NCBI RefSeq assembly: GCF_900111685.1
Contig: NZ_FOHX01000007.1
Coordinates: 359,986 to 423,985 of the forward strand
Reading direction: 5' to 3'
DNA length: 64,000 nucleotides
From: Nonomuraea wenchangensis
GTDB lineage: Bacteria > Actinomycetota > Actinomycetes > Streptosporangiales > Streptosporangiaceae
A program made the translations under genes and the position numbers. Shown here one piece after another: positions 17,278-25,316 of the stretch (its first letter is position 1; every line of letters begins with the position of its first letter). The notes under the pieces were generated by a model. It did no database searches. It had not been told where the DNA came from and worked only from the letters and a program-made list of their open reading frames with translations.

Positions 17278-18021
17278 ATGGAGACGCTCGGCAGGGTGCT
17301 CGTCGTCGTCCCGACCTACAACGAGCGCGACAACCTGCCCTCCATCGTCGAGCGCGTCCGGGCGGCCGTGCCGGAGGCGCACGTGCTCGTGGCCGACGAC
17401 GACAGCCCCGACGGCACCGGCGAGGTCGCCGACGGGCTGGCCGACGGCGACGAGCAGGTGCACGTCCTGCACCGGCCCGGCAAGCAGGGCCTCGGCGCGG
17501 CCTACATCGCCGGCTTCCGCTGGGGCCTGGAGCGGGGCTACGACGTGCTGGTGGAGATGGACGCCGACGGCTCGCACCAGCCGGAGGAGCTGCCGAAGCT
17601 GCTGGCCGCGCTGGGGGAGGGGGCGGACCTGGCGATCGGGTCGCGCTACGTCCCCGGCGGCCGCGTCGTCAACTGGCCGCAGCGGCGCGAGCTGCTGTCC
17701 AAGGGCGCCAACGTCTACACCCGGGTCATGCTGGGCCTACCGGTGCGCGACGCGACCGCCGGCTTCCGCGCCTACCGCGCGGCCACCCTGGAGAAGGTGG
17801 GGCTGTCGGGCGTCGAGTCGCAGGGCTACTGCTTCCAGGTGGACCTCACCCTGCGCACCGCCCGCCACGGGCTGCGGGTGGTGGAGGTGCCGATCACGTT
17901 CGTGGAGCGCACCACCGGCAAGAGCAAGATGAGCGGGAAGATCATGTCCGAGGCGCTGTGGCGGATCGGCCTGTGGGGCGTGACGGGCCTGCCGGGACGC
18001 CTGCGCCGGCGCGGCCGGTGA
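17278..18021 (+). CDS. Polyprenol monophosphomannose synthase (GT2)
   Basis: 247 residues from ATG 17278 (GAGGGA nine bases upstream); ATG 17257, overlapping lnt, is an alternative. A soluble GT-A glycosyltransferase: [34 protein letters not shown], the metal-binding [15 protein letters not shown], and a C-terminal [16 protein letters not shown] typical of DPM1/Ppm1 proteins. It transfers mannose from GDP-mannose to polyprenyl phosphate at the inner membrane face, the donor for periplasmic mannosylation of lipoproteins and glycolipids. No membrane anchor of its own. Its pairing with lnt mirrors the mycobacterial Ppm1 arrangement. Confidence 0.93.
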   Translation: METLGRVLVVVPTYNERDNLPSIVERVRAAVPEAHVLVADDDSPDGTGEVADGLADGDEQVHVLHRPGKQGLGAAYIAGFRWGLERGYDVLVEMDADGSHQPEELPKLLAALGEGADLAIGSRYVPGGRVVNWPQRRELLSKGANVYTRVMLGLPVRDATAGFRAYRAATLEKVGLSGVESQGYCFQVDLTLRTARHGLRVVEVPITFVERTTGKSKMSGKIMSEALWRIGLWGVTGLPGRLRRRGR

Positions 18022-18030
18022 CGTCCCCCG

Positions 18031-18069
18031 GTCAGGAACGTCCTGGGCCCGCCGGACGTTGTTCCTGAC
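18031..18069. terminator. Hairpin after the mannose synthase gene
   Basis: GTCAGGAACGTCC (18031-18043) pairs with GGAC (18054-18057) and GTTCCTGAC (18061-18069), leaving a 3-nt bulge and a 10-nt loop. There is no U-tract. It may be a terminator or attenuator between ppm1 and the FxsA gene. Confidence 0.45.
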
Positions 18070-18113
18070 GTACGCGGTCCTGGCGTGCGCGTGCGGAATC
18101 GGAGATACGAACG

Positions 18114-18665
18114 ATGCGGCTGCTGCTCCTCCTGAGCTTCCTGATCGTCCCCGTGCTGGAGATCTGGCTGCTCTTCCAGGTCGGGTCCGCGATCGGCGGG
18201 CCGGCGACCGTGGCCCTGCTCATCGCCGGCGCCCTGCTCGGCTCCTGGATCATCCGACGCGAGGGGCGGCGGGCCTGGCGGGCGCTGCAGGAGTCGCTGC
18301 GGTCGGGCCGGATGCCCGAGCGTGAGCTGGCCGACAGCGGTCTCGTGCTGACGGGCGGCGCGCTGCTGGTGGCGCCGGGCTTCCTCACCGACCTCGCCGG
18401 CCTCGCCTTCGTGCTGCCGGTGACGCGGCCGCTGATGCGCCGCCTCGGGGTGTGGTTCTTCGAGCGGCGGATCAAGCGCCTGGCCGCGGCCTCCCCGTAC
18501 GCCGACATGTTCCCGCCGGCGCCGGGCGGGCAGGCGCCGCAGGGCGGCCGGGTGGTCACCGGCGAGGTGATCAAGGAGGACCACGACGATCGGGGCCACA
18601 GCGGCCAGGAAGAGCCACGCGGCGAAGAGCCACGCGGCGCGCTAGGACGCCCGCCGAGGGCCTGA
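18114..18665 (+). CDS. FxsA family membrane protein
   Basis: 183 residues with the FxsA/YtzA pattern: N-terminal membrane helix (LLLLLSFLIVPVLEIWLLFQV), a GPATVALLIAGALLGSWIIRREG helix, then the third segment GGALLVAPGFLTDLAGLAFVLP and a short amphipathic tail FFERRIKR. E. coli FxsA relieves phage T7 exclusion when overproduced; in actinomycetes the role is unknown. The C-terminal about 45 residues are charged, disordered and contain a short EEPRGEEPRG repeat. Ends in a strong bidirectional terminator shared with rbpA. Confidence 0.85.
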   Translation: MRLLLLLSFLIVPVLEIWLLFQVGSAIGGPATVALLIAGALLGSWIIRREGRRAWRALQESLRSGRMPERELADSGLVLTGGALLVAPGFLTDLAGLAFVLPVTRPLMRRLGVWFFERRIKRLAAASPYADMFPPAPGGQAPQGGRVVTGEVIKEDHDDRGHSGQEEPRGEEPRGALGRPPRA

Positions 18666-18676
18666 ACGCACGAAGG

Positions 18677-18705
18677 AACCCCCGGGCCGGAAGGGCCCGG
18701 GGGTT
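18677..18705. terminator. Bidirectional terminator between fxsA and rbpA
   Basis: A perfect 12-bp stem AACCCCCGGGCC / GGCCCGGGGGTT around a 5-nt loop, with A and T flanks on both sides so that it works for both converging genes. Confidence 0.85.
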
Positions 18706-18721
18706 TCACCGTGAGAGGATG

Positions 18722-19066
18722 TCAGGCGCTCTTGCGGCGCTGGGCCCGCAGGACCGCCAGCCGCTCGTTGAGCACCTCCTCAAGGTCCTCGATGGATCGC
18801 CGTTCCAGAAGCATGTCCCAGTGTGTCCTCGGGGGCTTCGTCTTCTTCGACTCCGGCTGCTCGCCGTCCACTCGTACCGCGGTCACGCCGCACATGCGGC
18901 ACTCCCACGTCGAGGGGATCTCGGCCTCGGCGGCAAGCGGAACATCGAAGCGATGGCCCTTAGGACAGGTGTAGGACACCTCCTGGCGCGGTGCCAGATC
19001 CGTGTTACGGTCGTTCTCGTAGCTGGTTGCCCCGAGCCGGGTGCCACGAAGCGCGCGCTCGCCCAT
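18722..19066 (-). CDS. rbpA: RNA polymerase-binding protein RbpA
   Basis: 114 residues. The basic N-terminal tail (MGERALRGTRLGATSYENDR) is followed by the RbpA zinc/core domain with CPKGH (Cys34, His38) and WECRMCG (Cys56, Cys59), then the basic linker and the sigma-interacting helix THWDMLLERRSIEDLEEVLNE. RbpA stabilises the housekeeping sigma factor in RNA polymerase and promotes open-complex formation; it is specific to actinobacteria. AGGAGG lies nine bases before the ATG. A sigma-R promoter (19124-19150) indicates induction by thiol-oxidative stress, as described for Streptomyces rbpA. Confidence 0.97.
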   Translation of the reverse strand: MGERALRGTRLGATSYENDRNTDLAPRQEVSYTCPKGHRFDVPLAAEAEIPSTWECRMCGVTAVRVDGEQPESKKTKPPRTHWDMLLERRSIEDLEEVLNERLAVLRAQRRKSA

Positions 19067-19123
19067 GTCTCAATGCCTCCTACAGGGCCCCCATGCGTGG
19101 GGGGTCTGTCTCCCACGGTGTCT

Positions 19124-19150
19124 AACGCTTGGTACCGTGATGGGATTCCC
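19124..19150 (-). promoter_or_regulatory. Sigma-R-type promoter of rbpA
   Basis: Minus strand: GGGAAT (19150-19145), exactly 18 bp, then GTT (19126-19124). This is the full sigma-R/SigH disulfide-stress consensus (GGAAT-N18-GTT), about 58 bp before the rbpA start. Confidence 0.8.
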
Positions 19151-19204
19151 ACCCTCGGGGAGATCCAATCGCGCTGAAGGGCTCGGGTTCTTCACACGGG
19201 TTCT

Positions 19205-19825
19205 TCACACGCTCGCAGGGACGGTGCGGCGCCGCCCCATGACGGCCAGCGCGAGCGCCGGCCACAGGGCCCCGGCCAGGATGAGCGCGCCGTGCGCGAT
19301 CCGCAGCGAGTACGGCCCGAAGAACTGCGGGATGAACAGCGCGAACCCGACCGCCAGCGGGACCGCGCTCCACCTGGGCAGCGCGGCCGAGCGCCACACC
19401 GCGACCGCGGCCAGCGCCGTGCCCACGCCGAGCAGCACCAGCCCCACGGCGAACATGGTCACCGCGACCGGCCCGTAACGAAACTCCTCGGCCAGTTCCA
19501 TCAGCGCGGGCGTCCCGTCGCGCAGGGAGCGCTGGGCGATCACGTTGAGCCCGAAGTCCTCGGCCCCGTAGTAGGGCAGCGTCAGTCCCGCGCCGAGCCA
19601 CGTCACCACCGCCGCGCGCAGCGCCAGCCGGTCGCCGAGCACCTGGTGCAGGCCGAGCAGGGCGAGCGCGAGCAGAATGAAGCCGCCCATGGCCGCCGCG
19701 TGCCCGGCGACCCAGCCGGCGGAGGCCATCGCGGCGGCGTCGTCCGTGGCGGGGCGCAGCAGCGGATAGAGCAGGAACAGCACGCCGGACCCGGCGAAGG
19801 CGGCGGAGGTGAGACGGACGGGCAT
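19205..19825 (-). CDS. Multi-pass membrane protein of unknown function
   Basis: 206 residues from ATG 19825 (AAGGAG seven bases upstream). About six hydrophobic helices (for example GSGVLFLLYPLLRP, AAAMGGFILLALALLGLHQVL, AVTMFAVGLVLLGVGTALAAVAVW), with no enzyme motif. It resembles the loose group of DUF4386-like actinobacterial membrane proteins often placed beside TetR genes, but I cannot assign a function. Two palindromic operators (19859-19910) lie just upstream, while no regulator gene is adjacent. Its stop codon falls in a 13-bp tandem duplication (19185-19210). Confidence 0.7.
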   Translation of the reverse strand: MPVRLTSAAFAGSGVLFLLYPLLRPATDDAAAMASAGWVAGHAAAMGGFILLALALLGLHQVLGDRLALRAAVVTWLGAGLTLPYYGAEDFGLNVIAQRSLRDGTPALMELAEEFRYGPVAVTMFAVGLVLLGVGTALAAVAVWRSAALPRWSAVPLAVGFALFIPQFFGPYSLRIAHGALILAGALWPALALAVMGRRRTVPASV

Positions 19826-19858
19826 GCGGCGCTCCTTGGTTGATGCAACGCTCTCTGA

Positions 19859-19910
19859 CGAGAGCAATGCTCTCGCAGAGCGATGTCATACGTCAAGAGC
19901 ACTGCTCTCG
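19859..19910. promoter_or_regulatory. Two palindromic operators upstream of the membrane protein gene
   Basis: Site 1 (19859-19875) is the perfect palindrome CGAGAGCAATGCTCTCG. Site 2 (19894-19910) is CAAGAGCACTGCTCTCG with one mismatch. Centres are 35 bp apart. A minus-strand TTGACG lies between them (19897-19892, overlapping site 2). The AGAGCANTGCTCT core is of the TetR-operator type; that assignment is inference. Confidence 0.7.
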
Positions 19911-19939
19911 ATTATGGGCGCCGCACCGACACCCGCCCG

Positions 19940-21373
19940 TCAGATCCTGGCCGGCACCTCGTTCCCCGCGGCGCGGATCGCCTTGGGCAGGTTCGTCAGC
20001 GCCAGCAGCACGAAACCGACCACGAAGAAGATCACCATCGACACGATGGCGATGCGGTAGCTGTTGGTGAGCTGCAGCGCGATGGTGACCGTCAGCGAGC
20101 CGATGAACGCCGACCCCTTGTCGCTGATCTGCAGCAGGCTGAAGTACTCGGCCTCCCGGCCCTTCGGGATGACCTGCGAGAACAGCGAGCGCGACAGCGC
20201 CTGCGTGCCGCCCAGCACGATCGCGATCGCGAACGCCATCAGGTAGAACTGCAGCGCCTCGCCCTCACGGACGAACACCGCCGTCGCCACGATCGCCGTC
20301 CACAGCACCAGGCTCGCCAGCACCGTCCGCTTGGTGCCGAACCGCCGCGCCAGCCCGCCCAGCGCCAGCGCCCCGAAGAACGCCACGAACTGCACCATCA
20401 GGATCGCGGTGATCTGCACGGTCTTGTCCAGCTTCAGCGCCTCGGAGGCGAAGGCCGCGCTGTTGCCGATCACGGTCTGCACCCCGTCGTTGTAGACCAG
20501 GTAGGCCACCAGGAACAGCAGCGTCAGGGGGTAGCGGCGCAGCTCCGACAGAGTGCGGCCGAGCTGGCGGAAGCTGCCGCCGACCGAGCGCAGCGCCGTC
20601 GTCTCGTGCGCGGGCACCGGCCGGTTGCGCAGCCGCAGCAGCGGCACGATGGTGAACGTCGCCCACCACAGCCCAGCGGAGGCCATGCAGATCCGCACCG
20701 CCTCGCCCTCGGCCAGCCCCAGGCTCTCGTGCTGCAGGTACAGCACCAGGTTGAGCGCCAGCAGCAGCCCGCCGCCCAGATAGCCGATGGCCCACCCGCG
20801 CGAGGACACCCCGTCGCGCTCCTCCGGCGTGGAGATCTGCGGCAGGAACGAGTCGTAGACCACGATCGAGCAGCCGTAGGCCAGGTTGGCCAGCACGAAC
20901 AGCACGCCGCCCAGCATGTAGCGGTCGCCCTCGACGAAGAACAGGCCCATGGCGGCCAGCGCGCCGACGTAGGCGAACCCGCCGAGCAGCTCCCGCTTGC
21001 GGCCGGTGTGGTCGGCCAGCGCGCCCGCGATCGGCAGCAGCACGATCTGCAGGAACACCGCGACCGTCGTGATCAGGCCGAAGAAGGCGGCCGGCCGGAT
21101 GTCGGCGCCGAGGACGTCCACGTAGCCGAGGCCGGGGTTGGCCGCGATCAGGTTGTCGAAGTCGGCCGAGCACCGCTCGGCCGGCACGCCGGGGAAGTCC
21201 TGGGCGCAGGCCGCGCTCCGCGCCACCGGGATCAGGTAGGGGCCGAGGAAGACCGAGATGACCGTGGTGTAGAAGGCGGAGTTCGCCCAGTCGTAGAAGT
21301 ACCAGCCGCGCTGCTCGCGCCGGCGCGCTGCGGGGGATTCGTCCAGAGCCGCGGGGGGTGCGGGTACGGGCAT
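19940..21373 (-). CDS. MFS transporter, UMF1/Atg22-like family
   Basis: 477 residues with about 12 membrane helices. The N-terminus REQRGWYFYDWANSAFYTTV is the UMF1 hallmark. A following ALADHTGRKRELLGGF is the MFS loop 2-3 motif, and the second half has FGTKRTVLASLVLW. The substrate of bacterial UMF1 proteins is unknown; yeast Atg22 exports amino acids from the vacuole. AGGAGCGA precedes the ATG by about ten bases. It is followed in the same direction by no linked gene; the upstream GDPD gene is 76 bp away, so they may be cotranscribed. Confidence 0.88.
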   Translation of the reverse strand: MPVPAPPAALDESPAARRREQRGWYFYDWANSAFYTTVISVFLGPYLIPVARSAACAQDFPGVPAERCSADFDNLIAANPGLGYVDVLGADIRPAAFFGLITTVAVFLQIVLLPIAGALADHTGRKRELLGGFAYVGALAAMGLFFVEGDRYMLGGVLFVLANLAYGCSIVVYDSFLPQISTPEERDGVSSRGWAIGYLGGGLLLALNLVLYLQHESLGLAEGEAVRICMASAGLWWATFTIVPLLRLRNRPVPAHETTALRSVGGSFRQLGRTLSELRRYPLTLLFLVAYLVYNDGVQTVIGNSAAFASEALKLDKTVQITAILMVQFVAFFGALALGGLARRFGTKRTVLASLVLWTAIVATAVFVREGEALQFYLMAFAIAIVLGGTQALSRSLFSQVIPKGREAEYFSLLQISDKGSAFIGSLTVTIALQLTNSYRIAIVSMVIFFVVGFVLLALTNLPKAIRAAGNEVPARI

Positions 21374-21449
21374 GATGTCGGGTCGCTCCTAGATGGCCGG
21401 ACCACTGGCCGGGGGTCGTGATGGCTGAGTGCTCGGGGCGGGGGAGCGG

Positions 21450-22250
21450 CTAGGCCGCCAGGCTGCCCGGGTGCCACTGGTCGCGCCGCGTGAGCACCTC
21501 GCGCAGGCCGGTGACGTTGTCGGTCATGATGCCGTCCACTCCGAGGTCGAGCAGCCGCTCCATGCGGGCGGGGTCGTTGACGGTCCACACGTGCACCTGC
21601 ATGCCGATGGCGTGCGCGGTGCGGATCAGGCGGTCCGTGGTGACGCGCAGCCCGCGGAAGCCCACGGGCACCTGGGCGCAGGGGACGCCCGCGCGCGACA
21701 GACGGGTCAGCAGCCGGCCGTAGCCCGAGGTCGTGGCGGCGGCGCGCAGGGCGGCCACGCCCCGCGGCCCGAGCGCGGAGCACACGTCGCGGCCCATCGC
21801 CGCCTTGGCCAGCACCAGCCGCTCGTCGGAGAAGGAGGTCAGGCAGACGCGGTCGTAGGCGTTGGTGCGCCGCACCGCCTGGGCCAGCGGGGCGATCGCG
21901 GCCGCCTCCTTGACGTCGATGTTGAAGCGCGCCTCCGGCCAGGTGCCGAGCAGGTCCTCCATCAGGGGGATCTCGTGGACGCCGGCGATGCGGGCCCGCC
22001 GGACCGCCCGGTAGGGCAGCTCGGAGATGCGCCCCCGCTGGTCGGTGACCCGGTCCAGGGTGTGGTCGTGGAAGGCCAGCAGCACGCCGTCGGCCGTGGC
22101 GTGCGCGTCGGTCTCCAGATAGGTGTAGCCGAGCCCGACCGCCCGCTCGAAGGCGGCCGCGGAGTTCTCGGCGCCCTCCGCCGCGCCGCCTCGGTGGGCG
22201 AAGGCGAGCGGGCCTGGATGGTCGAGGAAGGGGTATCGACGGCTCAGCAC
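21450..22250 (-). CDS. Glycerophosphodiester phosphodiesterase
   Basis: 266 residues from GTG 22250. Typical GDPD barrel: AFAHRGGAAEGAENSAAAF (metal and catalytic His-Arg and Glu-Asn), YLETDAHATADGVLLAFHDHTLDRVTD (metal-binding Glu-Asp and catalytic His), FNIDVKE (third metal ligand), and VHVWTVNDPARMERLLDLGV near the C-terminus. There is no signal peptide, so it acts in the cytoplasm on glycerophosphodiesters, giving glycerol-3-phosphate and an alcohol. GTG has no clear Shine-Dalgarno sequence; the 36-bp gap to the methyltransferase gene allows cotranscription. Confidence 0.92.
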   Translation of the reverse strand: MLSRRYPFLDHPGPLAFAHRGGAAEGAENSAAAFERAVGLGYTYLETDAHATADGVLLAFHDHTLDRVTDQRGRISELPYRAVRRARIAGVHEIPLMEDLLGTWPEARFNIDVKEAAAIAPLAQAVRRTNAYDRVCLTSFSDERLVLAKAAMGRDVCSALGPRGVAALRAAATTSGYGRLLTRLSRAGVPCAQVPVGFRGLRVTTDRLIRTAHAIGMQVHVWTVNDPARMERLLDLGVDGIMTDNVTGLREVLTRRDQWHPGSLAA

Positions 22251-22286
22251 GTCCAGAAGTATGCCCTTTCGGGATGAACGCTGAGG

Positions 22287-22826
22287 TTACGAATCGGCGA
22301 GATTCTGCCACTCCTGGCGGCGGGCCTCGGCCAGCGCGATGGCGGCGGCCACCGCCACGTTGAACGAGCCCACCCGCCCCACCTGCGGGATGTAGCAGGC
22401 GCCCTCGACGGCGTCGAGCAGGGCGGGGGAGCAGCCGTGGTCCTCGCTGCCGACCACGAGGCACACGTCACGGTTGAGATCGGCCCGGTGCAGCGGCCTC
22501 GCCTCGGCGGTCAGCTCGATGGCCAGCACGGTGTAGCCGGCCTCCCTGGCGGCCTTGACCGCCTCGGTGGCGGGCACCGGCTCGTGCCAGGTGACCAGGC
22601 GCTCGGTGCCCAGCGCGGTCTTGCCCGCCTTGGGGTTGGTGGGCGGGGTGGCGTTGCCGGCCAGCCAGATCTCGTCGACGCCGAACGCGGCCGCGCTGCG
22701 GAAGATGGAGCCGACGTTGAACGGGCCGGTGACCGACTCCAGGATCATCCCCAGCCGGTTGCCGGTGTTCCTGCGCCAGGTGCGGTTGAGCCGCTTGACG
22801 TCGGTGGGGCGCAGCTGCCTTCTCAT
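22287..22826 (-). CDS. SpoU/TrmH-family RNA 2'-O-methyltransferase
   Basis: 179 residues from ATG 22826, which overlaps the preceding methyltransferase stop (ATGA); longer frames upstream belong to that gene. SPOUT knot motifs are complete: motif 1 ESVTGPFNVGSIFRSAAAFG, motif 2 VCLVVGSEDHGCSPALLD, motif 3 GRVGSFNVAVAAAIALAEA. It transfers methyl from SAM to a ribose in tRNA or rRNA. Length and the absence of an N-terminal substrate-binding domain fit TrmH/TrmL-type tRNA enzymes; the target nucleotide cannot be told. Confidence 0.9.
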   Translation of the reverse strand: MRRQLRPTDVKRLNRTWRRNTGNRLGMILESVTGPFNVGSIFRSAAAFGVDEIWLAGNATPPTNPKAGKTALGTERLVTWHEPVPATEAVKAAREAGYTVLAIELTAEARPLHRADLNRDVCLVVGSEDHGCSPALLDAVEGACYIPQVGRVGSFNVAVAAAIALAEARRQEWQNLADS

Positions 22827-23413
22827 CGGGTCACCTTCAGTATGCGGTAGGCGGCCCGGCTGGCCTCGCGGGAGGCGTGCCAGCCCTGCTCGCCGAGCCA
22901 GCGCTGCAGGGAGTCCGAGCCGAGGTGTTTCTGGACGACCAGGTAGGCCACGCCGTCGGGCGTCAGCCGGGTGAGCCACCTGGTGAGCATGTCGTGCAGG
23001 GCCTGCTTGCCGATGCGGATGGCGGGGTTGGACCAGATCGCCCGGAAGCGGACGTCGTCCGGCACCTCGTCCACATGCACAGACCTTACTTTGTCAAGGC
23101 CCGCGGCTTGAGCGTTGCGGCCGGTCAGCTCCACGCTGCGGCGGTTGACGTCGACGGCCCACACGGTGGCCCGCGGCGCGCGGGAGGCCATGGTCAGCGC
23201 GATCGGGCCGTAGCCGCAGCCCAGGTCGAGCAGGTCGCCCTCCTGGGGCGGCGGCGGGACGCTCTCCAGCAGCACCCGCGTGCCCACGTCGACCCGCTCG
23301 GGGGAGAACACCCCGCTGTCGGTCTCCAGCCGCAGGTGCAGGTCGGGCAGGACGAGATCGACCGTGCCCGGCCGGCTGGCGGCGCCCGGCCGCTCGGAGA
23401 AGTAGTGGGCCAC
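22823..23413 (-). CDS. Class I SAM methyltransferase, RsmC-like (small domain only)
   Basis: 196 residues from GTG 23413 (start uncertain, weak ribosome binding site). The domain is methyltransf_small: GDLLDLGCGYGPIALTMASR (SAM-binding), VWAVDVNRRSVELTGRNA, and FRAIWSNPAIRIGKQALHDML. The N-P-x-x catalytic motif reads NPAIRIG, as in the RsmC/RlmG N2-guanine methyltransferase group, though the usual aromatic after Pro-Pro is missing. It probably modifies 16S rRNA (inference). It is twelve bp after the VWA gene and overlaps the TrmH-like gene, so it belongs to the MoxR operon transcript. Confidence 0.85.
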   Translation of the reverse strand: MAHYFSERPGAASRPGTVDLVLPDLHLRLETDSGVFSPERVDVGTRVLLESVPPPPQEGDLLDLGCGYGPIALTMASRAPRATVWAVDVNRRSVELTGRNAQAAGLDKVRSVHVDEVPDDVRFRAIWSNPAIRIGKQALHDMLTRWLTRLTPDGVAYLVVQKHLGSDSLQRWLGEQGWHASREASRAAYRILKVTR

Positions 23414-23424
23414 GTGGTGAAACG

Positions 23425-24372
23425 TTACGGGATACGGGTACCGAACATGACCGCCGCGCCCGCCACCAGCAGTCCGGCCAGGATCGCGGCCACGATGAAC
23501 CACTGGGTGATCTCCTGGTTGACCAGCTTGTAGCCGAGCGAGGTGCCGATCTGCTCGTAGACGTCGCGCAGCTCGGCGCCGGACTCGGCGGTGTAGGCGC
23601 GGCCGGAGGTGCCGTCGGACAGCGACTGCAGGGTCTGCTTGTTGACGGGGACGTTCACCGGGCGGCCGTCGATGTCGACGGTGCCCTCCTGGGTGCCGTA
23701 CGCGATGGTGGAGACCGGCACGTGGGCCTGCTGGGCGGCCTCGATGGCCTCGTTGACCGAGCGGCCCGAGGTGTTGTCGCCGTCGGAGAGCAGGACGATG
23801 GCGGCGGGTGGCGGGTCGGTGGCGGCCTGCTGGTCGAAGGAGCGCAGCGAGTCGAGTGCGTTGAAGACGGCCTCGCCGATGGCGGTGCCGGGGCGGGTGG
23901 TGAGGGTGCCGATGGCGGTGATGACGGCCTGGTGGTCGGTGGTTGGGGAGATGACGACGTTGGCCGAGCGGGCGAAGGAGACGACGCCGACGTTGAAGCG
24001 GTCGGGCAGCTCGCGGGCGAAGTTCTGGGCGGCGGCCTTGGCGGCGGCGATGCGGTTGGGCTGGACGTCGTCGGCGTCCATGGACAGCGACACGTCGAGG
24101 GCGATCATGATGGTGGCGCGGTCGCGGGGGACGCGGACCTGGTCGGCGGGTTTGGCGGCGCCGACGACCAGCAGGGACATCATGACGAGGAAGAGCGCGG
24201 GGGCGACGTGGCGGCGCCAGCCGGGGCCGGCGGGGGCGACCAGGTCGAGCAGGGCGAGGTTGGTGAAGCGCACGGTGTAGCGGCGGCGGGCGAACATGGC
24301 CACGACGTAGCCGGCCACCAGCAGCGCCACGAGGACGAACAGCCACAGCCAGGCGGGGGCGAGGAACGTCAT
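23425..24372 (-). CDS. BatA-like VWA-domain membrane protein
   Basis: 315 residues. An N-terminal membrane helix ([20 protein letters not shown]) and a second helix near residue 60 precede a von Willebrand A domain with an intact MIDAS (IALDVSLSM, then a Thr in [13 protein letters not shown] and an Asp in [10 protein letters not shown]). A C-terminal helix ([20 protein letters not shown]) anchors the other end. It follows MoxR and DUF58 genes with an ATGA overlap; such trios act as membrane-linked AAA+ assembly machines, in some species helping metal insertion or stress tolerance. The function here is unknown. Confidence 0.9.
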   Translation of the reverse strand: MTFLAPAWLWLFVLVALLVAGYVVAMFARRRYTVRFTNLALLDLVAPAGPGWRRHVAPALFLVMMSLLVVGAAKPADQVRVPRDRATIMIALDVSLSMDADDVQPNRIAAAKAAAQNFARELPDRFNVGVVSFARSANVVISPTTDHQAVITAIGTLTTRPGTAIGEAVFNALDSLRSFDQQAATDPPPAAIVLLSDGDNTSGRSVNEAIEAAQQAHVPVSTIAYGTQEGTVDIDGRPVNVPVNKQTLQSLSDGTSGRAYTAESGAELRDVYEQIGTSLGYKLVNQEITQWFIVAAILAGLLVAGAAVMFGTRIP

Positions 24373-25316
24373 GTCACCTTCCCGTGGGCCTTGCGAGCCA
24401 CGTGGCTCATGCGCCGCTGGCGCAGGACGAACTGCGCGACGTCGAAGACCCAGTCGCGGTCGGTGCGCAGCACGAGGTGGGCGATGCCGGCCCGGCGCAG
24501 TGCCCGGCGGGTGCCCTCGCGCTGCAACTCCGCGGCTTCCGCGTAGGCTTGCCGGACTTTGGGCGTCAGGTGCACCTCGCGTACTTTCCCGGTCTCGGGG
24601 TCGGCGAACGCGACCCGGCCGACGTCGGGCAGTTCGAGCTCGCGGGGGTCGATGACCTCGACGGCGAGGACCTGGTGGCGGGCGGCGAGCCTCCTGACGG
24701 GGCGCTCCCAGGGGCGTTCGGCGTCGGGGTCGAGCTCGGGGCGGGCGTCGAGGAAGTCGGAGACGATCAGCCGCATCCCGCGCCGGCGGCGCGTCGCGGC
24801 CAGCACCTCGATGCCCTCGGCCAGGTCGGGCGGGTCGGGCACGGGCTCACCGCGCGGGGCGTCCATGAGGGAGTGCAGGAGGCCGTAGAGCGCGGGCCTG
24901 CCGGTACGGGCGGGCATGCGGTGGATGAACTCGTCGTGCATGACGAGCGCGCCGAACCGGTCGCCGAGGCGGCTGGACAGGAACCCGATCGCGCCGACGG
25001 CGGAGATCACCAGGTCGCGTTTGTCGGTGCCGGCGGTGCCGAAGTCCATGCTGGCGGACAGGTCGGCGAGCGCCCAGGTCTCCAGCTCGCGGTCGGCGAT
25101 GAGGTCGCGGACGTGGGGGACGGTGGTGCGGGCGGTGACGTTCCAGTCCATGCGGCGTACGTCGTCCTCGCCGGGGACGTAGACGCGGCTGTCGCCGGCC
25201 TCGCTGCCGGCGCCGGGCAGCAGGCCCTGGTGGGCGCCGTGGAGCAGCCCGTCGAGCCGCCGGGTGACGGTGAGCTCCAGCTTGCGCAGCGCCTGCTCGG
25301 CGGTCGAGGCGCTCAA
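24369..25316 (-). CDS. DUF58 domain protein of the MoxR operon
   Basis: 315 residues from TTG 25316, which overlaps the MoxR stop (TTGA); no ATG or GTG is suitably placed. The DUF58 signature ([20 protein letters not shown], followed by a degenerate VWA-like [12 protein letters not shown]) lies at about residues 45-110. Then comes a VWA-like fold ([36 protein letters not shown]). Partner of the MoxR ATPase and VWA protein. Cytoplasmic, no membrane segment seen. The rare TTG start may lower its synthesis relative to MoxR. Confidence 0.88.
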   Translation of the reverse strand: MSASTAEQALRKLELTVTRRLDGLLHGAHQGLLPGAGSEAGDSRVYVPGEDDVRRMDWNVTARTTVPHVRDLIADRELETWALADLSASMDFGTAGTDKRDLVISAVGAIGFLSSRLGDRFGALVMHDEFIHRMPARTGRPALYGLLHSLMDAPRGEPVPDPPDLAEGIEVLAATRRRRGMRLIVSDFLDARPELDPDAERPWERPVRRLAARHQVLAVEVIDPRELELPDVGRVAFADPETGKVREVHLTPKVRQAYAEAAELQREGTRRALRRAGIAHLVLRTDRDWVFDVAQFVLRQRRMSHVARKAHGKVT

